A DNA stretch of 64,000 nucleotides. It comes from Siphonodentalium dalli. Its lineage: Eukaryota > Mollusca > Scaphopoda > Gadilida > Siphonodentaliidae. A program made the position numbers and the translations under genes. The stretch lies in NCBI GenBank assembly GCA_032622095.1, contig CP136061.1, positions 260,246,077-260,310,076 on the forward strand, in the 5' to 3' direction. How positions within the stretch are numbered: the first letter of the stretch is position 1; each line of letters opens with the position of its first letter. Shown here piece after piece: positions 10,926 through 23,290 of the stretch. Under the pieces are notes generated by a model that was not told the origin of the DNA, made no database searches, and worked only from the letters and a program-made list of their open reading frames with translations.

Positions 10926-11889
10926 TATTCGGAATCTTTCATCTGATTCGATTCGATTCGAATCATTGGCTCCAGTTGTATTCTCATTAATTAAATGGAC
11001 CACGTTGCTTTTTCGCAAAGATATATTATTATACCAACGCATATAAATAACATTGTCGTCGACCTGAGCTATACTATATACCACCTTGCAACTGATCTAC
11101 ACAATTTCATATATATGTCAAACTTATGAACCCGATTGCTTTCTGGCTTCAATATGGCTTCTGAACTGTGTATTATTGTATATCAGAGACGGCCACAAAG
11201 AATGCGCACTTAGCATGTTTTAGACATGCATTTGATTAAAGATAATATTTACAGTGTATATTGACGACCATTTATCGTCGCTACGAAGTGGTTGGGCCTC
11301 TGAGTCATGTACTATCTTCATCTTCACTATTATTATACATGATGCAAAGATTCGATTCGAGATTTGATGCGATTCGGAATCAATTGGCTGATTAGATTCG
11401 AGATTCGATTTGAAATGAAAATGCCCGATTCGCAGGGCCCTATCAGGGTCGATCGTACTAAAATACCAATATCGACATTATTAATTGTTATAGCGAAGAG
11501 ATTAGTTTGTACTTCAGAAATATATCTGCATATGTTTCTGTTTTCATTCGTGACCTATTAAAATAAATATTTAACACGGCCGGTCGTGGATTATGAAGCT
11601 GCGCTAGTTGGTTTGAAAACATGCATTTCGGATCGTTTTCCGAGCGATGGTAAATCGGTGGAAGTTATATCGTTCTCAATGTCTCCAGTTTACTATATGT
11701 ACCATAACGTAAATCAGGTGCATGTAGGGACGGCACATAAGGGCAGTGCGGGTGGTAGCAACTGAGCGCATTAAAAGCCCCTGTGAGACAACTCAGTCGT
11801 GGCAACCGAGCGCGTTACAAGCCCCAGTGGGACAACTCAGTCCTGGCAACGTGTTATTTGGCAGAAACCGGCGAATACATAGTTCTTAC
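10926..11889. other. Intron sequence with small repeats
   Basis: Contains GATTCGATTCGA-type short repeats (10,940-10,965 and 11,345-11,415) and a two-copy, roughly 47-bp tandem duplication at 11,757-11,850 (GAGCGCATTAAAAGCCCC against GAGCGCGTTACAAGCCCC). No exon is seen. Confidence 0.4.
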
Positions 11890-12024
11890 CGTACGTTATC
11901 TGTTGATAGTAACACAGATAAACCTTCACCGATGACGTTGAATCCTTGACGTACGGCGTTACCCCGGTTTTGACGATGGCCGTTGCATTGGGGTAGGTGT
12001 ATGCTTGACTCTGGTGATACATGT
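11890..12024 (-). CDS. Astacin-EGF-ApeC-CUB gene, ApeC exon 3
   Basis: Encodes the end of the ApeC domain: MYHQSQAYTYP near its start, then TPYVKDSTSS and VYLCYY. The last matches the family ending HPY....+.+CYY and supplies the eighth ApeC cysteine. The acceptor CGTACTTCCACTTCCAG has a good pyrimidine tract and leaves two bases (AC). The donor TACG/GTAAGA leaves one (phase 1). Joined to the 25,188 exon it reads CQNVRDMYHQ, aligning with the ApeC CQ.V.GM motif, and downstream it continues into the CUB domain (..TYDCGQ). Without those neighbours the exon would be unrecognisable, so confidence depends on the join. Confidence 0.78.
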
Positions 12025-12424
12025 CTGGAAGTGGAAGTACGATAATTATGTAGTACACAAATGTATTTTCATACAATCATACACATAGAGTAAACGAAAA
12101 TAGAGTCTTCCCTATCCCCGGATAAACCAATTAAAACAAACACAATATGTGTCATTAAGCTATAGGTGTGCATTGAAAATATTATTAAACACCTGCTATA
12201 CATGTAAGCTACTACTTTATGTACATCCGTTGGCTTATCATTTCCAATTGCGTGATCAGTGGATTAGCGGGCATCTGTAATATTTAAAAACAATTATTAT
12301 TTTTGTTTAGGAAATTGTGCTTTTCTTTTCAAAACAGTTTCGCGGTTTTTCGGTTTAGGCATATCGCGTTATCAGTGTCTTTATATCGTGTAGTCGGTTT
12401 CGAAAATAAATTAATAGTCGATAT

Positions 12425-13753
12425 ATATATACTAGCTGGTGGACCCGACTTCGTCCGGGCTGTTTCCCCTCTGCTTTTCGGCGAATTGCGCGATTTGACC
12501 TTGAATTGTCCATTTTGAAGGTCAAGGTCAGGTGGGGTCACGATTTGACCCGTCGAAAACACTGCCCGGACAAAAGTACCCGACAAAAGAACCCGTCGAA
12601 ATCCATCCGGTTTTACCCGATTTGACCTTGAATTGATCATTTTGAAGGTCAAGGTCAGGTCGGGGTCACGATTTGACCCGTCCAAAACACTCAGTGGACA
12701 ACAGTAACCCTATGTATCAAATTTCGTCGAAATGCCATAAAATTCGCGATTTGACCTTGAATTGACCCGATTTCAAGGTCAAGGTCACGTCGCACGGGCA
12801 AATGAATAGGCTTATGACACTCCCCATACGAATGTATCCCTAGACACTAATTTTCATCGAAGTCCCGTGATACTCTGGCGTTTGACCTTGAAATGACCCG
12901 ATTTCAAGGTCAATGTCACGTCGCACGGGCAAATTAATAGGCCTATGCCACTCCCCGGCCGACAGTACCCCCACATACCAAGTTTCATCGAAATCGGCTC
13001 GGCCGTGTTCGAGTCCATCGATTACAGACAGACAGACAGACAGATCTTCCAAAATATATACTCTACTAGAAAGTGACCCGACGTCGTCCGGGCTTTGACC
13101 TTGAATTAACAATTTTGAAGATCAAGGTCAGGTGGGGTAACGATTTGACCCGTCCAAAACACTGCCCGGACAAAAGTACCCGACAAAAGTACCCGTCGAA
13201 TATCAGGTCCGGGTCACGACTCGACCCGCCCAATACACTCAGTGGACAAAAGTAACCCTACGTATCAAATTTCGTCGAAATCCCATCAAAATTCGCGATT
13301 TGACCTTGAATTGACCCGATTTCAAGGTCAAGGTCACGTGGGCAAATTAATAGGCTTATGAGATTCCCCATACGAAAGAACCCCCCACATACCAAGTTTC
13401 ATCAAAATCCCGTGATAATCGGCCGTTTGACCTTAAAATGACCCGATTTCAAGGTGAAGGTCACGTCACACGGGCAAATTAATAGGCCCATGTAACTCCC
13501 CGGCCGAAAATACCACCAAATACCAAGTTTCATCGAAATCCCGTGATATTCGTGCGTTTGACATTGAAATGACCAGATTTCAAGGTCAAGGTCACGTCGC
13601 ACGGGCAATTTAATAGGCATATGTCACTCCCCGGTCGAAAATAACCCCACATAGCAAGTTTCATCGAAATCGGCTAGGCCGTTTTCGAGTCCATTGGAAA
13701 CAGACAGACAGACACACAGACAGACAGACAGACAGATCTTCCAAAAATATATA
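12425..13753 (+). mobile_element. Two pearl-like elements, family A (TGACCTTGA core)
   Basis: Each has a leader beginning CTAG..GGACCCGACTTCGTCCG (or AGTGACCCGACGTCGTC), several diverged core monomers of about 127 bp, an ACAG/ACAGAC microsatellite and a tail GATCTTCCAAAATATATA. The cores carry TTTGACCTTGAA, TCAAGGTCAAGGTCACGT and CCAAGTTTCATCGAAAT. The first spans about 12,425-13,064 and the second about 13,065-13,753. A leader, core tandem array, tetranucleotide run and short tail is the layout of the pearl/CvA elements of oysters and of DINE-1-like Helentron derivatives. No protein is encoded. Confidence 0.75.
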
Positions 13754-15307
13754 ATAGACTAGCCGATGAGCCCGACGTTGTCCGGGCTATTCAAAACCAG
13801 CCCGACGTTGTCCAGGCTATATAAAAACCAAATTTCAAGTCGATAGCTCTACCCGTTTCCGAGATCTGGTATGCGCATGCGCGAAGCTGGCGTCGCACGG
13901 GCTCGGCGACCAGATAAAATTCGTATCCCGGGCAAGATACATTCACATACCAAATGTCAAGTCGATAGCTCCACCCGTTTCCGAGATCTCGTCTGCGCAT
14001 CCGCGAAGCTGGCATCGCACGGGCTCGGCTACCCGATAAAATTCGTATCCGGGGCAAGATACATTCACATACCAAATTTCAAGTCGATAGCTCCACCCGT
14101 TTCCGAGATCTCGTCTGCGCATGCGCGAAGCTGGCGTCGCACGGGCTCGGGGACCCGATAAAATTCGTATCCGGGGCAAGATACATTCACATAGCAAATT
14201 TCAAGTCGATAGCTCCACCCGTTTCCGAGAACTCGTCTGCGCATGCGCGAAGCGGGCGCCGCACGGGCTCGCCAATACGACAACGTCGACCGCCTGGTCA
14301 AACTACACACACGTACGAAGTTTCGTCCCGATCGGTCGAGAATCGTAGATTTGTATAAATGACATACAGACATATAGACAGACAGACAGACAAACAGAGG
14401 TCTTCAAAATATATATATGAGACTAGCCGATGAGCCCGACGTTGTCCGGGCTATTCAAAAACCAAATTTCAAGTCGATAGCTCAACCCGTTTCCGAGATC
14501 TGGTCTGCGCATGCGCGAAGCTGGCGTCGCACGGGCTCGGCGACCCGATAAAATTCGTATCCGGGGCAAGATACATTCACATAGCAAATTTCAAGTCGAT
14601 AGCTCCACCCGTTTCAGAGATATCGTCTGCGCATGCGCGAAGCGGGCCTCGCACGGGCTCGGCGACCCGATAAAATTCGTATCCAGAGCAAGATACATTC
14701 ATATAGCAAATTTCAAGTCGACAACGGCGACCGCCTGGTCAAACTACACTCACGTACCAAGTTTCGTCCCGATCGGTCGAGAATCGTAGATTTGTATTAA
14801 TGACAGACAAACATACATACAGACAGACAGACAAACAGAGGTCTTCAAAATATATATGAGACTAGCCGATGAGCCCGACGTTGTCCGGCAGACGTTGTCC
14901 GGGCTATTCAAAAAATTTCAAGTCGATAGCTCTACCCGTTTCCGAGATCTGGTCTGCGCATGCGCGAAGCTGGTGTTGCACGGGCTCGGCGACCCGATAA
15001 AATTCGTAGCCGGGGCAAGATACATTCACATAGCAAATTTCAAGTCGATAGCTTCTCCCGTTTCCGAGATCTCGTCTGCGCATGCGCGAAGCTGACGTCG
15101 CACTGGCTCGGCGACCCGATAAAATTCGTATCCGGGGCAAGATACATTCACATAGCAAATTTCAAGTCGATAGCTTCTCCCGTTTCCGAGATCTCGTCTG
15201 CGCATGGGCGAAGCTGGCGTCGCACGGTCTCGGCGACCCGATAAAATTCGTATCCGGGGCAAGATACATTCACATAGCAAATTTCATGTCGATAGCTCGA
15301 CCCGTTT
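13754..15307 (+). mobile_element. Three pearl-like elements, family B (122-bp core), last truncated
   Basis: Elements begin AGACTAGCCGATGAGCCCGA, carry 122-bp core monomers (ATTTCAAGTCGATAGCTC, CTGCGCATGCGCGAAGC, GGGGCAAGATACATTCACA), then a ACAGACAGAC run and a tail GTCTTCAAAATATATATGAG. Starts are near 13,754, 14,418 and 14,858. The third is cut at 15,307 by the duplication junction. Elements abut head to tail, each starting in the AT tail of the previous one. Open frames across the monomers are by-products. Confidence 0.78.
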
Positions 15308-18268
15308 ATGTACATCCGTTGGCTTATCATTTCCAATTGCGTGATCAGTGGATTAGCGGGCATCTGTAATATTTAAAAACAATTATTATTTTTGTTTAGG
15401 AAATTGTGCTTTTCTTTTCAAAACAGTTTCGCGGTTTTTCGGTTTAGGCATATCGCGTTATCAGTGTCTTTATATCGTGTAGTCGGTTTCGAAAATAAAT
15501 TAATAGTCGATATATATATACTAGCTGGTGGACCCGACTTCGTCCGGGCTGTTTCCCCTCTGCTTTTCGGCGAATTGCGCGATTTGACCTTGAATTGTCC
15601 ATTTTGAAGGTCAAGGTCAGGTGGGGTCACGATTTGACCCGTCCAAAACACTCAGTGGACAACAGTAACCCTATGTATCAAATTTCGTCGAAATGCCATA
15701 AAATTCGCGATTTGACCTTGAATTGACCCGATTTCAAGGTCAAGGTCACGTCGCACGGGCAAATGAATAGGCTTATGACACTCCCCATACGAATGTATCC
15801 CTAGACACTAATTTTCATCGAAGTCCCGTGATACTCTGGCGTTTGACCTTGAAATGACCCGATTTCAAGGTCAATGTCACGTCGCACGGGCAAATTAATG
15901 GGGCCTATGCCACTCCCCTGCCGACAGTACCCCCACATACCAAGTTTCATCGAAATCGGCTCGGCCGTGTTCGAGTCCATCGATTACAGACAGACAGACA
16001 GATCTTCCAAAATATATACTCTACTAGAAAGTGACCCGACGTCGTCCGGGCTTTGACCTTGAATTGACAATTTTGAAGATCAAGGTCAGGTGGGGTAACG
16101 ATTTGACCCGTCCAAAACACTGCCCGGACAAAAGTACCCGACAAAAGTACCCGTCGAATATCAGGTCCGGGTCACGACTCGACCCGCCCAATACACTCAG
16201 TGGACAAAAGTAACCCTACGTATCAAATTTCGTCGAAATCCCATCAAAATTCGCGATTTGACCTTGAATTGACCCGATTTCAAGGTCAAGGTCACGTGGG
16301 CAAATTAATAGGCTTATGAGATTCCCCATACGAAAGAACCCCCACATACCAAGTTTCATCAAAATCCCGTGATATTCGGCCGTTTGACCTTGAAATGACC
16401 CGATTTCAAGGTCAAGGTCACGTCACACGGGCAAATTAATAGGCCCATGTAACTCCCCGGCCGAAAATACCACCAAATACCAAGTTTCATCGAAATCCCG
16501 TGATATTCGTGCGTTTGACATTGAAATGACCAGATTTCAAGGTCAAGGTCACGTCGCACGGGCAATTTAATAGGCATATGTCACTCCCCGGTCGAAAATA
16601 ACCCCACATAGCAAGTTTCATCGAAATCGGCTCGGCCGTTTTCGAGTCCATTGGAAACAGACAGACAGACACACAGACAGACAGACAGACAGATCTTCCA
16701 AAAATATATAATAGACTAGCCGATGAGCCCGACGTTGTCCGGGCTATTCAAATCCAGCCCGACGTTGTCCAGGCTATATAAAAACCAAATTTCAAGTCGA
16801 TAGCTCTACCCGTTTCCGAGATCTGGTCTGCGCATGCGCGAAGCTGGCGTCGCACGGGCTCGGCGACCAGATAAAATTCGTATCCCGGGCAAGATACATT
16901 CACATACCAAATGTCAAGTCGATAGCTCCACCCGTTTCCGAGATCTCGTCTGCGCATCCGCGAAGCTGGCATCGCACGGGCTCGGCTACCCGATAAAATT
17001 CGTATCCGGGGCAAGATACATTCACATACCAAATTTCAAGTCGATAGCTCCACCCGTTTCCGAGATCTCGTCTGCGCATGCGCGAAGCTGGCGTCGCACG
17101 GGCTCGGGGACCCGATAAAATTCGTATCCGGGGCAAGATACATTCACATAGCAAATTTCAAGTCGATAGCTCCACCCGTTTCCGAGAACTCGTCTGCGCA
17201 TGCGCGAAGCGGGCGCCGCACGGGCTCGCCAATACGACAACGTCGACCGCCTGGTCAAACTACACACACGTACGAAGTTTCGTCCCGATCGGTCGAGAAT
17301 CGTAGATTTGTATAAATGACATACAGACATACAGACAGACAGACAGACAGACAAACAGAGGTCTTCAAAATATATATATGAGACTAGCCGATGAGCCCGA
17401 CGTTGTCCGGGCTATTCAAAAACCAAATTTCAAGTCGATAGCTCAACCCGTTTCCGAGATCTGGTCTGCGCATGCGCGAAGCTGGCGTCGCACGGGCTCG
17501 GCGACCCGATAAAATTCGTAACCGGGGCAAGATACATTCACATAGCAAATTACAAGTCGATAGCTACACCCGTTTCCGAGATATCGTCTGCGCATGCGCG
17601 AAGCGGGCCTCGCACGGGCTCGGCGACCCGATAAAATTCGTATCCAGAGCAAGATACATTCACATAGCAAATTTCAAGTCGACATCGGCGACCGCCTGGT
17701 CAAACTACACTCACGTACCAAGTTTCGTCCCGATCGGTCGAGAATCGTAGATTTGTATTAATGACAGACAAACATACATACAGACAGACAGACAAACAGA
17801 GGTCTTCAAAATATATATGAGACTAGCCGATGAGCCCGACGTTGTCCGGGCGACGTTGTCCGGGCTATTCAAAAAATTTCAAGTCGATAGCTCTACCCGT
17901 TTCCGAGATCTGGTCTGCGCATGCGCGAAGCTGGTGTTGCACGGGCTCGGCGACCCGATAAAATTCGTAGCCGGGGCAAGATACATTCACATAGCAAATT
18001 TCAAGTCGATAGCTTCTCCCGTTTCCGAGATCTCGTCTGCGCATGCGCGAAGCTGACGTCGCACGGGCTCGGCGACCCGATAAAATTCGTATCCGGGGCA
18101 AGATACATTCACATAGCAAATTTCAAGTCGATAGCTTCTCCCGTTTCCGAGATCTCGTCTGCGCATGCGCGAAGCTGGCGTCGCACGGGCTCGGCGACCC
18201 GATAAAATTCGTATCCGGGGCAAGATACATTCACATAGCAAATTTCATGTCGATAGCTCGACCCGTTT
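15308..18268 (+). repeat. Segmental tandem duplication, copy 2 (2,961 bp)
   Basis: Nearly identical to copy 1 but lacking 128 bp between two core repeats (the stretch at about 12,553-12,680 has no counterpart). The offset is 3,089 at the start and 2,961 after the deletion, up to 18,268. The high identity indicates a recent event. It contains the same five pearl-like elements, the last one continuing intact past the duplication end. Confidence 0.92.
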
Positions 18269-19674
18269 CCGAGATCTCGTCTGCGCATGCGCGAAGCTGA
18301 CGTCGCACGGGCTCGGCGACCCGATAAAATTCGTATCCGGGGCAAGATACATTCACATACCAAATTTCAAGTCGATAGCTCCACCCGTTGCCGAGATCTC
18401 GTCTGCGCATGCGCGAAGCTGGCGTCGCACGGGCTCGGAGATCCGATAAAATTCGTATCCGGGGAAAGATACATTCACATACCAAATTTCAAGTCGATAG
18501 CTCCTCCCGTTTCCGAGATCTCGTCTGCGCATGCGCGAAGCGGGCGCCGCACAGGCTCGCCAATACGACAACGTTCACCGCCCGGTCAAACTACACACAC
18601 GTACCAAGTTTCGTCCCGATCGGTCGAGAATCGTAGATTTGTATAAATGACAGACAGACATACAGACAAACATACATACAGACAGAGGTCTTCAAAATAT
18701 ATATGAGACTAGCCGATGAGCCCGATGTTGTCCGGGCTATTCAAAAACCAAATTTCAAGTCGATAGCTCCACCCGTTTCAAAAACCAAATTTCAAGTCGA
18801 TAGCTCTACCCGTTTCCGAGATCTGGTCTGCGCATGCGCGAAGCTGGCGTCGCACGGGCTCGGCGACCCGATAAAATTCGTATCCGGGGCAAGATACATT
18901 CACATACCAAATTTCAAGTCGATTGCTCCACCCGTTTCCGAGATCTCGTCTGCGCTTGCGCGAAGCTGGTGTCGCACGGGCTCGGCGACCCGATAAAATT
19001 CGCATCCGGGGCAAGATACATTCACATAGCAAATTTCAAGTCGATAGCTCCACCAGTTTCCGAGATCTCGTCTGCGCATGCACGAAGCGGGCGCCGCACG
19101 GGCTCGCCAATACGACAACGACGACCGCCTGGTCAAACTACACTCACGTACCAAGTTTCGTCCTGATCGGTCAAGAATCGTAGATTTGTATTAATGACAG
19201 ACAGACAAACAAACATACAGACAGAGGTCTTCAAAATATATATGAGACTAGCCGATGAGCCCGACGTTGTCCGGGCTATTCAAAAACCAAATTTCAAGTC
19301 GATAGCTCTACCCAGCCCGAGATTTCAAGTCGATAGCTCTACCCGTTTCCGAGATCTGGTCTGCGCATGCGCGAAGCTGGCATCGCATGGGCTCGGCGAC
19401 CCGATAAAATTCGTATCCGGGGCAAGATACATTCACATAGCAAATTTCAAGTCGATAGCTCCACCCGTTTCCGAGATCTCGTCTGCGCATGCGCGAAGCG
19501 GGCGCCGCACGGGCTCGCCAATACGACAACGTTCACCGCCTGGTCAAACTACACACACGTACCAAGTTTCGTCCCGATCGGTCGAGAATCGTAGATTTGT
19601 ATTAATGACAGACAGACAAACAGACAAACAAACAAACATACATACAGACAGAGGTCTTCAAAATATATATGAGA
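18269..19674 (+). mobile_element. Further family-B pearl-like elements
   Basis: The element begun near 17,818 continues to about 18,707 with several more 122-bp monomers. Two more elements start near 18,708 and 19,245. The last ends in a ACAGACAAAC tail and GTCTTCAAAATATATATGAG. Monomer order and local truncations differ between elements. Confidence 0.75.
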
Positions 19675-19953
19675 TTATATATTTTGGAAGATCTGTCTGT
19701 GTGTGTGTGTGTGTGTCTGTAATCGATGGACTCGAAAACGGCCGACCCGATTTCGATGAAACTTGGTATGTGTGGGTATTTTCGGCCGGGGAGTGACATA
19801 GGCCTATTAATTTTCCCGTGCGACGTGACCTTGACCTTGAAATCGGGTCATTTCAAGGTCAAACGCCCGAATATCACTGGATTTCGATGAAACTTGGTAT
19901 GTGGGGGTACATTCGGCCGGGGAGTGGCATACACCTATTAATTTGCCCGTGCG

Positions 19954-19984
<31 letters not shown>

Positions 19985-19990
19985 GCCAAT
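19675..19990 (-). mobile_element. Family-A pearl-like fragment, reversed, with (TA)n
   Basis: It starts with the reversed tail TATATTTTGGAAGATCTGTC and a TG/TCTG run, then about two core monomers (CGACGTGACCTTGACCTTGA), ending in a TA dinucleotide run at about 19,960-19,985. It is head-on to the preceding family-B elements. Confidence 0.75.
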
Positions 19991-20453
19991 TATTTAGTCG
20001 CCTTTCATATTTAAAACATTAAATACAAAAACGAAGGTATCTCAGTGAAAATTCTTCCCATACACAATGGAACAAAGAGACAGGCGCTATCGGTGTTTTT
20101 ATTTTACTGCATATGATTTTATCATCAATTGAATAGTCTCAACACCCACGTGTGTCGGCCGAAATAATAAAACTAATTGCGGCTGCATAAAAGCGTGGCT
20201 AAATGATTGCACAAATAATTGCCCGAGTCCGATATTTGCGTTTGTTACTATATTGTTGATCTAGTATTAACCATTTATCACATAATTTGGCCATAAAAGC
20301 AGTTTCATAATTATCGGTAATAGACACGTTTAATACCAGCGCGTGCGATGACGTCACGGCGTTCTTCAGATAACTTGCGATCGCTGTAGTTTATGATTGT
20401 TGTTTTCGATGAATATTTCGCGTTGCTTCGGGTTTATTTGATCATGTGATAAA
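19991..20453. other. Intron sequence without recognised features
   Basis: AT-rich sequence inside the 13.2-kb intron between ApeC exons 2 and 3. No exon or repeat is recognised. Confidence 0.35.
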
Positions 20454-20602
20454 AGGTATCTCACACTCGTCCTATTTTATACGTAATTTATCAACCTCGT
20501 CCTCTAAATTCTATTTGAGCCTCGGTAAACCTCGGCTCAAATCTAATTTAGTGAACTCGGTTGATAAATTCCGTATAAAATAGGAACTCATGTGAGATCC
20601 TC
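20454..20602. repeat. Foldback hairpin, about 60-bp arms
   Basis: The left arm (AGGTATCTCACACTCG..CCTATTTTATACG) and the right arm (CGTATAAAATAGG..TGTGAGATCCT) are imperfect reverse complements around a GAGCCTCGG-rich loop near 20,525. Confidence 0.75.
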
Positions 20603-20770
20603 TATTTATGTACTAAATATTTATTCACGAGTAGTTTGTTACCTTTGGAAATTTCCATAGGTCGTTTGTTGAACTTATTATCTGAAAAATACCCACCAAT
20701 GAATACAAGAAAACTAAGATGCACGCATCAGGTCGGCCGTGAACTATCTACCATAGAATTGTTGTAGCTA
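20603..20770. other. Short intron spacer
   Basis: Nothing recognised between the hairpin and the next pearl-like element. Confidence 0.3.
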
Positions 20771-21440
20771 TCGATAATACATTTTGGAACACCTGTCTGT
20801 ATGTATGTGTGTATGCATGAATGCATGTGTGTATGTGTTATAGACTCTACCACTGCTCGACTGATCCGACTCGGATTTGGTATTTAACGTGTCAACTTGA
20901 CCTCGCTCATAGGCATGTTTCTGGACCTTGACCGATCCGACTAAAAAATTGTGTGTAGGACTACTTCGATCCCGGGAGCAATATGGACGGGTCCAATTTC
21001 ACGTGGGACCATGTTCTCGAACGTGCTGATGTACGCATGTTTCTGGACTATTTGGACGGGTCAAATCTTGATCCCGACCTGACTTTGACATTCAAAAAGA
21101 TCAATTCAAGGTCAAATCTGGTAAAACGGAAGTATTTCAACGAAATATAATACCTACTGTTACTTTTGTCCCAGGAGTGTTTCGGGTGGGTCAAATTATG
21201 ACCCTGACCTGATCTTGACATTCAAAATTGTCAATTCAAGGTCAAATCGGGTAAAGCCGGGCGGATTTCGACGGGTATTTTTGTCGTGACTTTTGTCCGG
21301 GGAGTGTTTTGGACGGGTCAAATCGTGACCCGACATGACGTTCACCTTTAAAATGGTCAATTCAAGGTTAAATCGCGCAATTCTCCGAAAATCAGAGGGG
21401 AACATCCCGGACGAAGTAGGGTCCACCAGCTACTATTATA
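20771..21440 (-). mobile_element. Family-A pearl-like element, reversed and diverged
   Basis: It begins with the reversed tail CATTTTGGAACACCTGTC and a TGTATG/TGCATG microsatellite, then cores with CAAATCGTGACCC and TGACGTTCACCTT. It ends with the reversed leader CCGGACGAAGTAGGGTCCACC before AGCTACTATTATATA. It is older than the 12-19 kb cluster. Confidence 0.75.
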
Positions 21441-22985
21441 TATTTCTAGATTTAGTTACAAACTAAATACCTGTATATTGTACAAAGAAATGTTTGACAA
21501 ATATATCTGTATCAATATTACCATACGGGTCATTAAAATAGATACGACGAAAATTTTTTTGAAGGGTGCATGGTATCAGGTAAATTTTTATATTTCAAAT
21601 GATGACAGGAATGCGGAAAGTTGAAGTACCTACGTAATACTGACTATCCGAATGAAGAGATATACATGTATATAAAAACCAAAATAGAAGATGACTGCTG
21701 GCGACAATGTTTTCCAAAAAAATTCAAAGCATTCGATAGCTCCCATCTAATTGTCAGCCCGAAGATCAATATAAAGTGTGGTGACTATCATATGAGGGAT
21801 ATGACTGTACAGTTGCTAAACACTTTCAGTCACGCAAAAGAGGATCAAACAGTAAGATACCAAATTGCTGCCTGTGGTAATGTTTTTTAACGAAATTCGG
21901 GAAAATTAGATTACTCTCACCCTGGTTATCCAGAAGATCATTGTGGAATCTGGTGACGATCGGACAAGGGGTGTCGTCTGTAGGATCAACTAAATTATTT
22001 AGCCATAAAAATAGTAAAATTCCAGATCACCGCTGGCAGTGATGTCTTCACAAGGACAGCTTGAGAACAAAACATGGCTCACATCTAGCGGTGACCCAAA
22101 CTATCCACGTGAGAAAAAGTTCTCCAATAAAAGCTGGCTGCAGGGTGCGCCAATTGATTCAAATTCGAAATTTAACAGGGTGTACTGCTTGTGGCCATGT
22201 TTTCCCCGCATATTTGATAGACTTATGGACAAAACCACTGAATCCGTTGAATCAATATACATGTATACATGGATTAATTTATATGCATTGTTATACACAG
22301 TACTGGTATATAAAGGTACTGAAAATAACAATAATACTAGTATACACAAAATAAACCATATATCATGGCTATGGGTTCTAATATCCGAATATGACAGCTG
22401 ATAACTTGGTGTGAATTGCAGAGTGGTGGTGTCTCAAGCATATCTAACCCTCCGCGTTAGAAACATGCCATTAAATGTCATAAGTATAATCTAGCTTGAG
22501 GACAGAAGTTATCCATAAAACCCCCCTTAATTCAACCAGGTCCTCGCGCGATGTATGGTCGATCACATGATGATCTAGGGGGGATTAGAATTGTTGTATA
22601 AAAACAGCACTGCATGTAAATATAAAATAAAATAGTGCTACATCTTATTACAGATTATTGCCATATATAATCAGTGACTATACAGACAGTCTGACAAAAT
22701 AAAGTTTCAGTGACACTCTATCCGAAGAGGGGAATAATTCCATCTGTTACAGTCAATGGAGCAATTATGAATCTGGAAAGGTGAAATTTCTAACTAATAC
22801 TAGATATCGACATGACGCGATAACATATAACGTAAATGCAATATGGCCGCTGGCGACCATTTTTTTCCTATAAAATTAAAAAAATATTTGATAGCTCTCA
22901 TCTGATAGATCAATATCAAGATAAATATGAAGTTTAGTGATGATCGGATGAGTGAAGTGGACTGTGCTAAACGGTTTAGTAATGC
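21441..22985. repeat. Diverged interspersed repeat copies
   Basis: Segments at about 21,690-21,800, 22,030-22,210 and 22,845-22,960 share GATGACTGCTGGCGACAATG-like and TTTGATAGCTCTCATCTGAT-like motifs. Similar motifs recur at 35.0-35.4 kb. Short open frames here show no conserved protein motif and are not called as genes. Confidence 0.45.
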
Positions 22986-23290
22986 TTAAAAAGATTTTTA
23001 CCTTAATATTTTTATGTTCACTTTATAAACTTCACTGAGTCATCTTTGTCATGTATTGAGTTTGATATCTTTTGTTAACAGTTTATAAATCATGTATGTC
23101 TCATGTTTGTTATTTTAATTTATGTGTTTATTATCATTAAATAAAGTTGCATTCCTTAAAAAGATTCTTACCTCAATGTTTTTATGTTCACTTTATAAAC
23201 TCCACTGAGTCATCTTTGTCATGTATTGAATTTGATATCTTTTGTTAACAGTTTATAAATTATGTATGTCTCGTGTTCGTTATTATATTA
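22986..23290. repeat. Tandem duplication, two copies, about 168-bp offset
   Basis: TTAAAAAGATTxTTACCT..GTTCACTTTATAAACT..GTTTATAAATxATGTATGTCTC occurs at 22,987 and again at 23,156 with few differences. Confidence 0.8.

Larger units (their letters stand above)
12219..15307 (+). repeat. 3,089-bp segmental tandem duplication, copy 1
   Basis: The first copy starts at ATGTACATCCGTTGG (12,219) and ends in the middle of a pearl-like element. The second copy starts at 15,308. The segment carries two family-A and three family-B pearl-like elements, the last one truncated by the junction. Confidence 0.92.

Noticed and set aside
12303-19799. Many recurring ORFs (for example MREAGVARARRPDKIR) on both strands
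   Set aside because: They are translations of the 122-bp and 127-bp repeat monomers. Period, both-strand openness and (ACAG)n read-through show they are not proteins.
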